Origin: Symbiodinium sp. CCMP2592 | Taxonomy: Eukaryota; Sar; Dinophyceae; Suessiales; Symbiodiniaceae | Direction of reading: 5' to 3' | Assembly (NCBI GenBank): GCA_905221615.1 | Contig: CAJNDT010002791.1 | Location: 372,001-436,000 of the forward strand | Length of the DNA: 64,000 nt | Part shown: positions 1 through 11,308 of the stretch, piece after piece | Layout: each line of letters starts with the position of its first letter | Position numbering within the stretch: the first letter of the stretch is position 1 | Notes under the pieces: generated by a model | Database searches by the model: none | The model's input: only the letters and a program-made list of their open reading frames with translations | What the model was told of the DNA's origin: nothing | Program-made: the position numbers and the translations under genes

Positions 1-639
1 GCTACTTCATCGAGAAAGTGTGCGCGATCACCCAAGCAAGGCGTGCATGCAGCTTCGCAACGTTCCACCCAAGACATGCACGCGGAAAGCCTGGAGACTC
101 CACATTGAATGGACACGGATGGCTCATGGAATGGAATGGACACTGATGGCCTTCACATGTTCGAAATCGGCAGTTGCTCGCCCCCTCGCACCGTTTGAGA
201 CGTGCTGAGCCGCTGAACGGGGTTCATCGAGAGAACGGGAGTTTGTTTGCTAATGAGGTTCGGACGTTTCATGTGCAAGCCGGCGGCTGAAGCTTTTTTG
301 ACTCGCCAATATGCGATGTGGAGGATGAATATTTTTCACTTGCGGCGGATTAATGTCATTTCAAGAGTTTGAGGCACTTGATTTGTCCGTTGACCTTGGT
401 GAACGGTGCCCCGTGATGGCGACTGCGCTCTAGGTCCAGCTGTCAGCCCACGAACATCTGCAAAGGGATTCAAGGGCACCCACAGTCACTAGCATGTACA
501 AGCACAAGTACAAACCAGGTGTAGTTACCCTTGAACAGGCTAGAATGCTACTTCGGCGACGCAGAGGCAGTGCGGCGTGCCACATCCTTCCGTGATTCCG
601 AGACTTGCTTCAGCAATAAGTAATGAGTGAGTATGATTT

Positions 640-1790
640 GCAAGTCCAGGGGCTACGACAGAAGACTAGGGAGCGGCTTCTGTGCCCGTCCAGGAGTATC
701 GCAACCTCCAGCGGGACCTGGAAGTAGATGCCGAAAATATCTTGCAAACACCTATCTCTTTGGGCCTGCCGCTGTCTCAAAGACTTGCCTTGGTGACAAT
801 GTACTGCGTATTTATTCGAAACAATGCAGAGGTCCACCTCAATCCAAGAAGTGGAAGAAGGTTTCCGTTTCCTCCATCTGATTCCCAGGCAGGGCCAGCA
901 GTTCTAGTTGGTGGTTCGCGATGCGAACACCGGCAGGTCAACTCGTCCTCAGCTTGCGGCCTGCACAGAGGTTGTGGAAACGGTGCAGCTCGAGGCTTGA
1001 ACTCAAGTGTATCGGTACAACGGTTTACAACGAGACCTTTGCAAATGTCCCCAGGTATCCTAAGCAAATGAACCGTGCATACTGACAGGATCAATCTGTT
1101 GCAGATGCAGAAGGTGATCACAGACGCTTGGGGAATGCAACTCCGGCGATTGGGCTTTCTTCTCACATTGCGCGTCCTGACACCTCCAAGATGTTGACAT
1201 TCAGACCGGCGCTGGACGTTGCCAGTGTTCGGAAGAGGCAGCTGGAAGCAGGTCAGGAGCGTGAAGACAAAGCTCAGCTGCCGGTGATGATTCCAAAGTG
1301 TCTCCAAGACCTGCTGGCCGTGCTTCCTTCCAGGCTGTGAAAGCTTGCTTTCGAAAAAGCTTGTGAGAGGTCTTGTGAGAGAGAACTGAGAAACTCCAAC
1401 CCATTGACATGTGTGAGAACCCAGAGGCCACTGAAAGGAGCAAAGCCTGATGTGGACTACCTTCTCACAGTCCTACAGACGGTGTCGATTCCTCCAGTTC
1501 CTGTGGCCTTGCTGAACAGAAGGCTCATGACCAGCACCAGGTCGAGTGCTTGTGAGCATTAAGGTGAAGGAGCTGGATACATTCCGGTACGATAGTCTGC
1601 GACTTCTGAAGACAGAAGAGGACGTGAAGTGGGCTCTGCAAGGCAGCAGATGCCCAGTGCCCGGTTGATTGTTCCAGGACACTCGCAGGTTCGTGAAAGA
1701 TGAGGATGATGGGAACGGCTTCTTCAGTTCCCGAAGTACACTTTACCGAGAACGGCTGCACGCAAAGCGCACGCTGATCTGCAAGTGTGT
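640..1790 (+). CDS. Unrecognised spliced gene, 3' part interrupted by repeats
   Basis: Several short open stretches on the + strand read like protein, but in different frames, as expected for exons. These are about 680-850 (includes EYRNLQRDLEVDAENILQ), 1100-1190 (QKVITDAWGMQLRRLGFLL), 1200-1340 (SVRKRQLEAGQEREDKAQ), 1441-1530 (KPDVDYLLTVLQTVSIPP) and 1552-1665 (VKELDTFRYDSLRLLKTEED). The residues are mostly helical with charged heptad-like stretches. I recognise no domain, no start codon is certain and no exon edge was proved. Just after the last stretch the sequence turns into GT/TA microsatellite and satellite repeats, so the gene either ends there or is broken by repeat insertion. Chance open frames remain possible; the evidence is only protein-like composition on one strand. 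Confidence 0.35.
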
Positions 1791-1905
1791 ATGTGTATGT
1801 GTCTATGTCTATATATATATGCATATACATGTGTGTGTGTACATACACACACACATGCCTATATATATATATATATATATATATGGTACCCCCCCCCCCA
1901 TGTAC
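1784..1905. repeat. GT/TA microsatellite ending in a (TA)n-C-tract module
   Basis: Alternating GT/CA and TA dinucleotides run from about 1784 to 1884 and end in GGTACC, a run of C and then ATGTACCCACGC. The same (TA)n, short linker, C-run, ATG order recurs at 4291-4335, 35231-35284 and 37391-37455. Confidence 0.85.
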
Positions 1906-2035
1906 CCACGCCTTTCCTCTAAATCCCAGTTTTCGGAAGGCGTGGGTCCGCGGGATCCCCTTCGTCCCCAAGCCTTTCTCCTAAATCTCAGGTTCAGGAT
2001 GGCGTGGGAGTTTGGGATTGGGGGCAGCGCCTGCA
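1906..2035. repeat. Two diverged ~62-bp tandem units with hairpin
   Basis: A unit beginning CGCCTTTCCTCTAAATCC and ending GGCGTGGG is followed by a diverged second copy (GCCTTTCTCCTAAATCTC ... GGCGTGGGA). Within the first unit CCCACGCCTTTCC and GGAAGGCGTGGG can pair as a hairpin. Confidence 0.6.
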
Positions 2036-2069
2036 GATTGTACTTTATTATTTCATGTCATTGGCGGGT

Positions 2070-2660
2070 TCCCTCCAAAATAGCCCCGAATCATCCGAAT
2101 CATCTCCGAATCATTTTGATTCGGTCCCGGCGCTGGATCCAAGATCCAAGATTGCCCAGAGGTCTTGCGCGGGCAATCTTGGATCCGACCCTCATCCGAA
2201 TCATCCGAATCATTTCCGAATCATTTTGATTCGGGCCCGGGCCCGGATCCAAGATTCAAGATTCAAGATTGCTCAGGGGTCTTGCCAAGCAATCTTGGAT
2301 CCGACCCTTCATCCGAATCATCCGAATCATTTCCGAATCATTTTGATTCGGCCCCGGCGCTGGATCCAAGATCCAAGATTCAAGATTGCCCAGGGGTCTT
2401 GCCTGAGCATCTTGGATCCGACACTCACCCATTGGATCCAAGATTCCTTGGCAAGACCCCTGGGCAATCTTGAATCTTGGATCTTGGATCCGGGCCCGCG
2501 CCCGAATCAAAATGATTCGGAAATGATTCGGATGATTCGGATGAAGGGTCGGTTCCAAGATTCCTTGGCAAGACCCCTGGGCAATCTTGAATCTTGAATC
2601 TTGGATCCGGGCCCGAATCAAAATGATTCGGAAATGATTCGGATGATTCGGTTTCCCTCC
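2070..2660. repeat. Nested palindromic satellite, three units forward and two inverted
   Basis: A unit of about 110-117 bp contains the palindrome CCGAATCATTTTGATTCGG followed by a longer hairpin whose arms carry GGATCCAAGATTCAAGATTG and its complement. The palindrome centre falls near 2117, 2227 and 2344 in one orientation and near 2509 and 2619 in the other, with a switch around 2430. Because units lie in both orientations, both strands show similar long open frames, which are repeat artefacts and not genes. Confidence 0.85.
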
Positions 2661-4290
2661 TTACTCGGCGTGTGTATTGTCATGGTAGTTATAACATCTG
2701 GTTTGTCATGAAGTATGCCAGTCATTATTTAGTCAATACTGTGTTTGTTGCTTCAGGAGATGTAAGTCCAGCACGATTCTGAGTATCGTTTTTATCATTT
2801 ACACGTTGACGTAATCCTCCATGATCTAGCCCATTGTGCAGTGATCTGTTCAATCAACTTCATCGTCATTGCAGTTATCGTACCGTCAACACCAAAATGA
2901 ACATCTTATGTTCCAGACTTATTTCCCGGCTCCCCTTCGCCTTCTATTGGCATGTTGGTTATATGCAAGGTCTGGTCTTTTGTGAAGTATGCCAGTCATT
3001 TACGTTACCATACAGCTGTGACTGCCGTGATTCATGCCGTCATTTCGGTTTTACTGTTTGGACATCTAGACTAGCACAGCAATTCCATTCCAGCGGCGTC
3101 GTACAACTAGGAAAACTGAAGTTCATGTTGATAGAACTGTTAATACGCTTTTGACATGTGCAAAAATGTTGATGAAATTTAGTCGGCCTAACCGGCCTAA
3201 CCACTAGTTTTATAGCTTGACGGATTGGCCGGATTCATTTGTTGGGCACACATATGACATATGTGCTCTTGCGATGTGATTACATATGTTGCTGCATGTT
3301 TCGTGAACATCTTCATGAAATCAATCCTTTCATGCTGTATAAGACTAGGCATGAATCTCTGCCTGAAGACGGTACTGTGATAAGACCACTTAATTTATCG
3401 TCTTCGTCCGTTACCGTGTACGGAACTAGACGTATCGTCTACTCTTGTCTAGGACTGAAGCCTTGACTCAGGGAAATTTAGTGTTATATGGAAAATGTAT
3501 TGGCATCGCTTACACTTTTCTAAAGGTACATGTATAACGTGTGTTGCTTCATGCTTGGATGGGGTGTCTCTAGGTGGTGCACCTTCACGTTTGTACGTCT
3601 TTAACTGGTGCTTACAGTAAAGAGCACTACCCAGTACAGTCACTGCAAAACTCTGACATGCAGGAGTCTTTATTGGTCATCATGCATTAGGTGCGAAACA
3701 TGTAAACGACTCTGTAAGAACACACAAGCTCCAGCTCGATAGGATGGACATGATTCAGATGATGCATAGGCTAAAGATTACCGAGCTCAGAATAAACATG
3801 TAAACCTTACAGTTCATATCAATACAAGACAGCGACAACAACAAATTTATCTAGTCAGTACCAATTGCAATATAGCTTAACATTTACTTTTACTGGTCGG
3901 GCTAGTATGAAGCAGGGTGAACAGTAGCCACGGGACTAGCGTACCTAGGAAAGTTTGTTTTTCAGACAAACTAATACAGGGGGAAATAAAGAGTGTTAGC
4001 TGGGTTACGTACCTAGGAAAGCTTTTATTCAGACATGGTAAGACAGGCGGAAATAAAGAGTGTTAGCTGGGTTGGTATTACTGAAGCAATCAGAACGGTG
4101 GGTATAACCATAGTAGTAAAGACACTGGTCACAGGAAGAGCATCATTGGTAAATGTAACAGTGAAACTACACTTGGTGCTGGCATAGAAGAAAATATTAG
4201 TACTTTCGTGTACTTTGCATACAACCAAGAACAGTGGAGATTGGAAAGGTTTGTATTGCCACGACGACGATCCCGCACAATTCAAGCGCA
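2661..4290. other. AT-richer stretch without a recognisable gene
   Basis: I see only short unconvincing open frames. Locally repeated phrases occur: TGCCAGTCATTTA-like at about 2716 and 2990, and TACCTAGGAAAG at about 3941 and 4010 followed by similar text (GGCGGAAATAAAGAGTGTTAGCTGGGTT at 3978 and 4046 in related form). The latter indicates a local duplication of about 70 bp. Confidence 0.5.
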
Positions 4291-4357
4291 AAGCGTGGGT
4301 ACATGAGGGGGGGGTAGCATATATATATATATACATGTATGCAGGTATGTATATATG

Positions 4358-4391
<34 letters not shown>

Positions 4392-4530
4392 TATATATAT
4401 ATATATATATACTTGTCACCTGCAATGCAGTCGCCTGACTCGCCACGCGGGAGCCAAATACATATGTAGGTATGTATGTATGCATGCATGTATGTATATG
4501 TATATACAGGTGTATGTAGATATATGTGTG
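4291..4530. repeat. (TATG)n/(TA)n microsatellites with reversed C-tract module
   Basis: Reading the - strand, 4335-4291 gives (TA)n, GCTACC, a C-run, then CATGTACCCACGC, matching the module at 1861-1915. The + strand continues with TATG and TA repeats to about 4410 and again at 4465-4525. Confidence 0.85.
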
Positions 4531-5865
4531 CATGTACACGTGTGTCTGTGTTGTTTGTGGAAACGCTTGACTCCGTGATGGACACAATTAGCGCCCAGGC
4601 CAGAAAGTCTTGGTCGAGCAACACGCGAAGCCAGATTCCTGAGATGTGCCCAAAGAGCAAAGACCTGCACATTCGGGTCGGAGGGCAGATGTCGCAGCCT
4701 TCAAAAAGCAGTACTTGCACACGTGCAGCCCCGGAGCATAAAGACAACAGTGAGCTTGCGATAGGGATGGAAATGATTAGGTCGATAACGACACAACCGA
4801 AGTACTGTAAGGTTCCCAGGTCATGCTACGCAACGAGTGCCAAGTCTCGTTCGACGGAAGGGTGCTGCATGTTAGCATTGAGGTTTAGATCTGTGACCTG
4901 CAGAGTTGTCGGCCAAAGGCTGTGCGTGTTAAAGCTTGCCAGTTCCGGTGACTGCCGGAAAAGCGTCGTGAAAATCATCGTCCGATGCAGAGACTACCTG
5001 AGCGTTTTGATTTGATGCATGAGTCTTCCGGCACTTTGCTGTAAGCATATGCTGCAGCATTCCACGATGCCGCGCTGCCTCGTTCGCCTTGGTTCAGAAT
5101 CTCGGACCTAGGTTTGGCCAGACAGCGGGGAGGCGGAGGCCGCTGCTGGAGGCGATGAAAGATGCACTTCGACGTGGTCTGCGGTGTCGCGGAAACTGTG
5201 CGACGGACAGGCAGTAGATACTAGCATTCATGTGTTTAAACCCATTCAATCCAATTGCCGGCTGTGACATTGACACGCGTACTCTATGCAATCGTATACA
5301 GTCCCTGGGATGTTCCAGGGCATGAACTTGGTCGGAGGAGTGGAATGGAACAGGGCAACCCAGCACTTTCTTGAACTCCAAAAAGTTTGGCAGTATTCTG
5401 CATTATCGCGGGATTGGACAGAGTTTGCTACCCCGCTGCTACAACCACTGTGTTGGTAAAGTGTTGATGGGAGCAGTCTGCCGCGAGTATGTACGGGAGA
5501 AGAATGGGTCACATATGGTAGGGACAAAGCATGTCAGTTCCTTGAAAGCTGCCGTGAGAAAGCCAGACTTGTCCAGAATCCTTATGTGGAATCATGCGGT
5601 GCGTCATATTACCTGTCCACGTGCCGCCCGGCATGTGACCGACTGACTTATGGACAGCATGTTGACATGTGTCTTCTTGGCTTCGTGCCTGGCAGGCCAG
5701 CCCCGTTTCGTCGGATGCTCAGTCGCAATCCACAGCTCAGCTATTGAAGTCCTTGCCCAGGCCCCAATGCTTGTTCCGATGTCAGCTCCCATGCTTCTGA
5801 GGCAGGATGGACAGAGCACCATCATGGAGGAAAACAGTGCCGTGGAATGTATGAGTTCTGCATAA
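4531..5865. other. No recognisable gene
   Basis: Open frames exist on both strands, for example around 4560-5015 and 5371-5646, but none shows a motif or clearly protein-like composition. It may contain introns or a 5' untranslated region of the next gene. Confidence 0.4.
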
Positions 5866-6718
5866 GTTGAAGTCGGGGACCTATATGTTGCACCAGGTGC
5901 AGTTGGCAGTGCCAGAACGCTTGACTGGCTGGACGTCCGCTCGAAAAAGCCGTTTGCGCCTGAACTAATGGCGTCCCTGGACCAGCCTTATGACAAGGAG
6001 CATTGGTTGAGGGGGGCTGTGGGCTACAATGCTGTTCTTATGTCCGGAAATGACGATCGCTTTCGAACCTGTGCCTCTGGTAGAGCTTTCTCTTGGCTCC
6101 AGTTCTGCAGAAGCCTTTCTTTGCTTCATGGGGGAGAGGCGCATTTTCCACATCCTGCCATTCTTGGATGGTGTAGAGCTGGCAGCGGCAGAGGCAGCGA
6201 GCCATGCAGCGAAAGGATTTGTTTTGAGGCGGCAGCTCTGGGAAGCCTTGTGCCAAGCCTACATCTCGGAAGTCCTGCAGAATCAAGATGGCGAGATTGT
6301 TCCGTGGCCAGAGCGACAAACGGACAGCGACGGCAAGCAGTATTTCAGAGAGGTTTTCGATATCGCCGACATGGTGCGAAACGGCGAAGTCAACCACTGT
6401 GAGACATGTGGCACGTGGTACTCTTCTGCCTCTGGTCTTGACTGCGAAGGCTGCGACGGGCATTGGTGTGATGACTGCGCCGAACGCGGTCCTTCTCGCT
6501 TGCCATGTCCAGAATGTCCCGATTTCAGCAAGACGCATTGTTGGCAATGTTTTGCCGAGGGCAAGATAGAGCGTTGCGAGTGTGCGGACACGGACAGCTG
6601 GCACTCCTGTTGTGGTCGTCACACTTTTAGATGTGAACGGTGCGATGTGAGGTTGTGCCGCGGATGCAGCTCGTGGCATGACTGCAAAGGTGGTAGCGGC
6701 AGCGAAGACGACGAATAA
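5866..6718 (+). CDS. Cysteine-rich zinc-binding protein of unknown function
   Basis: The main open frame runs 6029-6718 (229 codons from its first possible start). Its second half is a string of paired cysteines, starting at C124 (CETCG) and continuing with CEGC, CDDC, CPEC, CWQC, CEC, CC, CERC and CRGC. A final HDC precedes an acidic GSEDDE tail. This spacing suits tandem treble-clef zinc modules of the RING/LIM/ZZ type, but no one family fits, so catalysis as a ubiquitin ligase is not claimed. The N-terminal half is helical. A second protein-like frame, open from 5866 to about 6080 (includes ARTLDWLDVRSKKPFAPEL), may be an upstream exon joined by an intron near 6030-6090. The opposite strand has a 257-codon open frame, which I take as a shadow because the ordered Cys pairs lie on the + strand. 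Confidence 0.6.
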
Positions 6719-6799
6719 AGCTAAGACGACACGAGTGCTGGAAATTTTGGAGCCTTTGTCGCGACAGAGAAATGGCACTGGTTCCCTCCTTTGATCCCT

Positions 6800-8221
6800 G
6801 AGCGTTGACATTTGCTAGTCGACTTGTATATGTTGCAGGCTTAGCAGTGCATCCAAGATGTGTGCTGAGCCAGTGTTGTCGAATGTCCGTCCACGTGAAG
6901 GTAAAGCACCTGCCATTGGTCGCTGGGCTAACATACAAGATGCCGGTACAGCAATTGATGTTTACTGTGCACTCACAGTGTCAGGAGCAGAAGCGACTTC
7001 GGCGTCTTCTGGATGAGGCAAGACAAGAGGGGCGAACACCGGACGATTCTTTGCTGCTTGACATCATTGCTCCATTCTTGATTTCTACTTCACGCTGTCT
7101 TGACCAGCTTCTTGACTGTAGCTTCTGAGGCTTCAGCGCTGTGGAAGGCACGGTCTTCTCAATGAGGCTGGGCGAAGAAGCCGTCACAAGTCGTTTCAAA
7201 CCTTTGAGTTGGAAGTTCACCCGTCGCAGGTCCTGGATTTGCTGGATGAGAACAGAGGCTAGCCCCTGTGCAGTGAATGCAGACACCTGCAGCCTGGAAG
7301 CCCTGTGTCTGACATTTAGCCATGAAGGGGCTGAAGCAAGGAGAACACGTGTTTTGTCTGACCTCTCCTTCCATTTGTTGGCAGGCGTCGCAGTGGAGGC
7401 TGCGATCGCGGCTTGTTGGGGCCACGAGCACTTTGTGTTGCTGAGGAGATACGTTCAAGCATGACCTGTCCCGCTGCTGAGGCGTTCCCACTGGACGATG
7501 GCAACAGGCTGCACACCTCATTTCCCCTCTATGTACAGCGTCCAGCAGTCCATGTTGTGAACAGCTTGTGGGCTTTGATCGCATGTCGTGAAGGCTCTAT
7601 CCTTTATCACCAGTCTTCAAAAAGAGGGTCTGGAGATCAGCCAGAAGGTGCGGTCCAGCCACAACGGTGCAACCTGATGTGTGCATTTCCTGTTGTCGAA
7701 GCACTGGGATGTCGCGAGAGCAGGTGTTCACACCGTCTCCTCTGAGATAAGGTTGAGCCAGCAAACGCTCCACATAACAGCACGAATCAAAGCACACACA
7801 AGCCAAGACGCTTCCCCCCGAGCTTTAGCAGACTCGCTTCTGTCGCCGAAGCCATGTCTTTCTTCGTCAGACGAGTGGAGCATGTCTTTTCAGAAGGACT
7901 GAAGAACTTCCAGCAAGGTTCTCCGCACGGCGGGCCTTGCAGCTGTGCTCCTCAACTCGGTAAGTCTATGGCGACACCCAAGGTTGCAAAACGAACGCAA
8001 GCATAAATCATGCGGTTCTGCGAAGCATAAATCATGCGGTTCTGCGAACGGTACTGGGGACGATGTTCGTTTCATCGTCGCCCCACCATTTCCTCACCAG
8101 TGCCCTGCAGGAGCTGATGGACATGCCATTGTTGCGCCTGAGGCTACAGAGCTGCTTTGGCTCGTCGGCCGCGTGTCGTCGTCTGGTGTGTTCGTCTGGA
8201 GTGTGATGAGCTGTTCGAGAC
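6800..8221. other. Ambiguous region, possible small exons on either strand
   Basis: On the + strand, 6955-7128 reads EQKRLRRLLDEARQEGRTPD. On the - strand, about 7286-6981 reads as a coiled-coil-like piece (IQQIQDLRRVNFQLKGLKRL), and about 7440-7290 has paired cysteines (HCDACQQ, CSPC, CIHC). The - strand pieces could be a small finger plus coiled-coil gene lying against the main direction, or chance. Later parts may include upstream exons of the protease gene that follows. Confidence 0.25.
8001..8048 (+). repeat. Perfect 24-bp tandem duplication
   Basis: The unit GCATAAATCATGCGGTTCTG plus CGAA occurs twice back to back. Confidence 0.9.
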
Positions 8222-9970
8222 TTGGTGCCGGAAGTAGCATCTGCCAGGTCTTCCCCTGCATTAAGTAGTATTTTACCTTTCGCTTGCCTTGCCGATGTCA
8301 GGAAGGATCCTGGAGAATCGTTCAAGCAGGCGATCGCAGTACTGCCACATGGGCTGGAAATTCTGGGAGTGCTCTGCGCTGCTTCGGCAAAGCCAGAGTG
8401 GCCTTTCGAGATCGCCAGCATCGCCAGCTCGCAGCACGCTCGTGGATTGCTTTTGCTGGCAACCCGAGCAGAGGACGGCCAGTTGAAAGCTTGGGATATG
8501 CAGCGAGGCGTAGAACGAAGCCACTGGAGAGTTTCGGAGCCATCGGAGATCTGTGTGTACTCTTCGCTAAGCATTGTCCTACCCAAGATTCAGGCTGACG
8601 CCACTATGCTCCTAACCTCACTGGAATCTGACCTCTCAGCGATACGCTTTCGCTTCCCCGGAACACAGCTGGTGCCATCATTGGCCGACTTGACCGACAA
8701 AGCGAATGTTCCGTACAGTGCACCTGAATCTGGGCTCGTAGCAGTGGAAGTCTTGTCTGAGGCTCTGGGAAGCGAAGGGCACTCCAACTTTGCGGAGTTC
8801 CAGTGCCAGGGGCAAGCTGAGCACCGCGTGGACTTTGCTGCCTATGTTTCTCCGAATTCGCTGCAAGTTGTTGCCCAGTCGCTTGTTGAAGCTGCCAAGC
8901 TTCAGTTGCGGCAGTTGATCCGGGAGGTTTCGCAAGACCACCTTGCGAACGGCACAAGTTTCGCAGTCTGCTGCTACCAGCTCGACAAACATGTTGTCTG
9001 TTTAAGAGGCACAGAAGTTCAGAGCACCCGGCGTGAACTGCACCGGCTGCTACGCCTTCCTGCGGCGCCACTGCTGGTTCCCAGCGCAGCGCTGCCGCTT
9101 GCCGGCCAGGCGAAATCGTCAAGAAGTGTTTGCAACTGTCTCTTTGAGTGCTCGCAGTGCTCTTGTACAGGCTCCGGTGATGGCCACTGGGAAGCCGAGG
9201 AATCCGCACAGCAGTTGCGGTTCAAAGCCGACCTGGTGGAGAGGCTCAGCCTCTACCCAAGCCGCTTTCGTCAAAGGCATATATGAGTACCACCACTACA
9301 TGCAGGATTTAGCTTCATTTTTTCACTTTGTGCACTCTTTGTAGATACAGATTAGTCAATGTCAATGATTGTCGGGGCAACAGCTTGTGTTGTCGTTGGC
9401 ATCCAGCGCTTGAAGGACAACTTTGATGACAGTGGCTGGGGCTGTGCGTATCGTTCTTTACAGACTTGTGTCAGCTGGTACCGGCTGCAGCACTACAGCT
9501 GTGCTTCAGTTCCGAGCATCCCTGACATCCAACACCTGTTGAAACAAATAGATGAGGCGCATCGAGAGCTTGAAGTGGGTAGCAAGAAATGGATAGGCAC
9601 TGTGGAGGGCATGTACCTTTTGCAGGAGTACCTGCAGGTTGATTGTAAGATGATGTATTGCCAAGATGCCACGGACATGGCGAGCCAGGCACAGCAAATG
9701 CTTCATCACCTGGAAACGGAGGGCACGCCAATCATGATGGGTGCTGGTATGTATGCCTACACGATTGTTGGGCTCTGCTTTGATTCTGCCACTGGGGACA
9801 CAGCATACCTCGTTGTCGATCCTCACTACCCAGGGCAGGACGACATCAAGCCCATCCTCCAGAAGGGCTGGGTTGGCTGGAAGAACCTCGATTTCTTTGA
9901 GAAAAGCACTGAAGGAAGCTTCATTAACTGCTGCTTACCCCTGGTGCCCCGTGGTGCGGAGCATTTGTAA
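8222..9970 (+). CDS. UFSP2: UFM1-specific protease 2-like cysteine protease (peptidase C78)
   Basis: UFSP2-type proteases mature the ubiquitin-like modifier UFM1 and remove it from targets, in animals at the ER. Three exons can be joined in frame: up to 9109, 9171-9305 and 9416-9970. The first intron is 61 bp with a GC donor and the second is 110 bp with a GA donor; both end in AG. The joined product carries the family signature YEYHHYMQ immediately followed by DNFDDSGWGCAYRSLQT, whose Cys in GWGCAYRS is the expected nucleophile. Later come VGSKKWIG, EGTPIMMG and VVDPHYPG, with the Asp and His of DPHY as expected catalytic partners. A typical GWVGWK and NCCLPLVP end precedes the stop. The N-terminal part matches only the loose pre-domain of the family. 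The frame at 8222 opens without an ATG, so the true start is probably in an upstream exon. Confidence 0.9.
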
Positions 9971-11308
9971 TCCTCTGTCAGCACTTGCTCAGTCGGAGAG
10001 TTTTCCCCTGTTGGGTGAGTGGCTAGCGCAAGGCAAAAAGGACGGCATTGTCGACGGCTCTAAAGTACGTGCTTGCAAGACCTGTGCCTTGAATTGACCC
10101 CAGACTGGCCAAAACTCGGCAGAACGTTGTCGTGAGGCACTTTATCATTCTATTCGTGCCTGTTCTCGAGGGGTCTCCGGCTTAGTGCCGCCCAGTATTT
10201 CTGGACTGCAGTCCTTGACATGTTTCAGAAGAGGGGCCAGCCACGAGGCTTGGCGAAGTGGGCTGAAGCTCCTTGGCATTGGAGGCCAAAGCTCCTTTCG
10301 CGTAGGGCGTGGGCGATACCCAGCCGCTAATCCTCCAGTTCGTCGTTTCTGCCAGTGCCAATGAGCCTCTTCGCTTCACTGTTTTCTTCGCCTCTCAAGG
10401 GAAAGGCCTCTCGAATGATATAACAGTCGCGATCGCATCTTGATCTGTGGCTATCCACCCTCCTCCGCCCCGTAGCGCCATCTACTTGCAATTCCAAGCA
10501 TTTGCATGCGATATTTGCGATGTTGCTGCCGCATAACTTTTTACGGAGTTTGTGATTGTTCACATGTTTTTCGTAGCCAGTTGCCGAGTGAACTTCTTCC
10601 CTTCCGGTTCTGCATTGGAGATGCTGCCAATTCTTGCACTCTGAGAACCACAAAGATGATGACTGATCCAGATTCAAAGCAAGCTCTGGCAGCAACAGAA
10701 CTCTTACGCAGACCTCACCGCCACAACCAAAGCAATCTAGTCATGGAGTATACCGAAAACCCTGGGCTGGCCGATGTTCTCGACATGTTGTGAATTCTCG
10801 ACATGCCTCCCATGGTCTGGTATCCGCAGCCTTTCTCGGTGCAAGCGTAGTGCATACAGTTGCAGTGCTGAATGACGTCTGATGGCATCGCTGCCTGTCA
10901 CAAACCGAATCATCGAGCTTCCTGGTTGCATGTTTCACCACCTGGTAGTAGTTTGACAACACCTGAACATCCGTGAGACGTAGCCCCTGCATAGTCCTCA
11001 CCACGAGTCTCATCATTGGGTTGTTTGCCGTTCAATCTGGTCCCTGTGGCGTAGTTTGGGTGACCGGCAGGCGCAACTTTCAAGGACGTGGACTGGCTCA
11101 GACACTCATGAAGCCCCATCGTTCCTGCTGCACCAATAACGCTGACAGACGAGTAAGCTCGGGGGTTCGGGATCTTTGGACAGAACTGGAGGAGTCGGTA
11201 GCTGTGGCTTTTCAGGTGTCGGTGTTGACTGACATCACGTCCGTTGACGAGATCTAATATCACGGGCATTGTGCCAAGAAGTAGTTGGTGCACACAACGT
11301 GTTTTCAG
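9971..11308. other. Intergenic or intronic, nothing recognised
   Basis: Short open frames occur on both strands, none with a motif. It may hold the 3' end of the UFM1 protease gene and upstream exons of the EF-hand/adenylate-kinase gene. Confidence 0.4.

Noticed and set aside
2004-2621. Overlapping open frames on both strands with repeated NHFDSGPGPDPRFK
   Set aside because: The same peptide appears on both strands because the palindromic satellite reverses; not a gene.
6038-6811. 257-codon - strand open frame
   Set aside because: It lies opposite the ordered cysteine pairs of the + strand protein and shows no motif; treated as a shadow.
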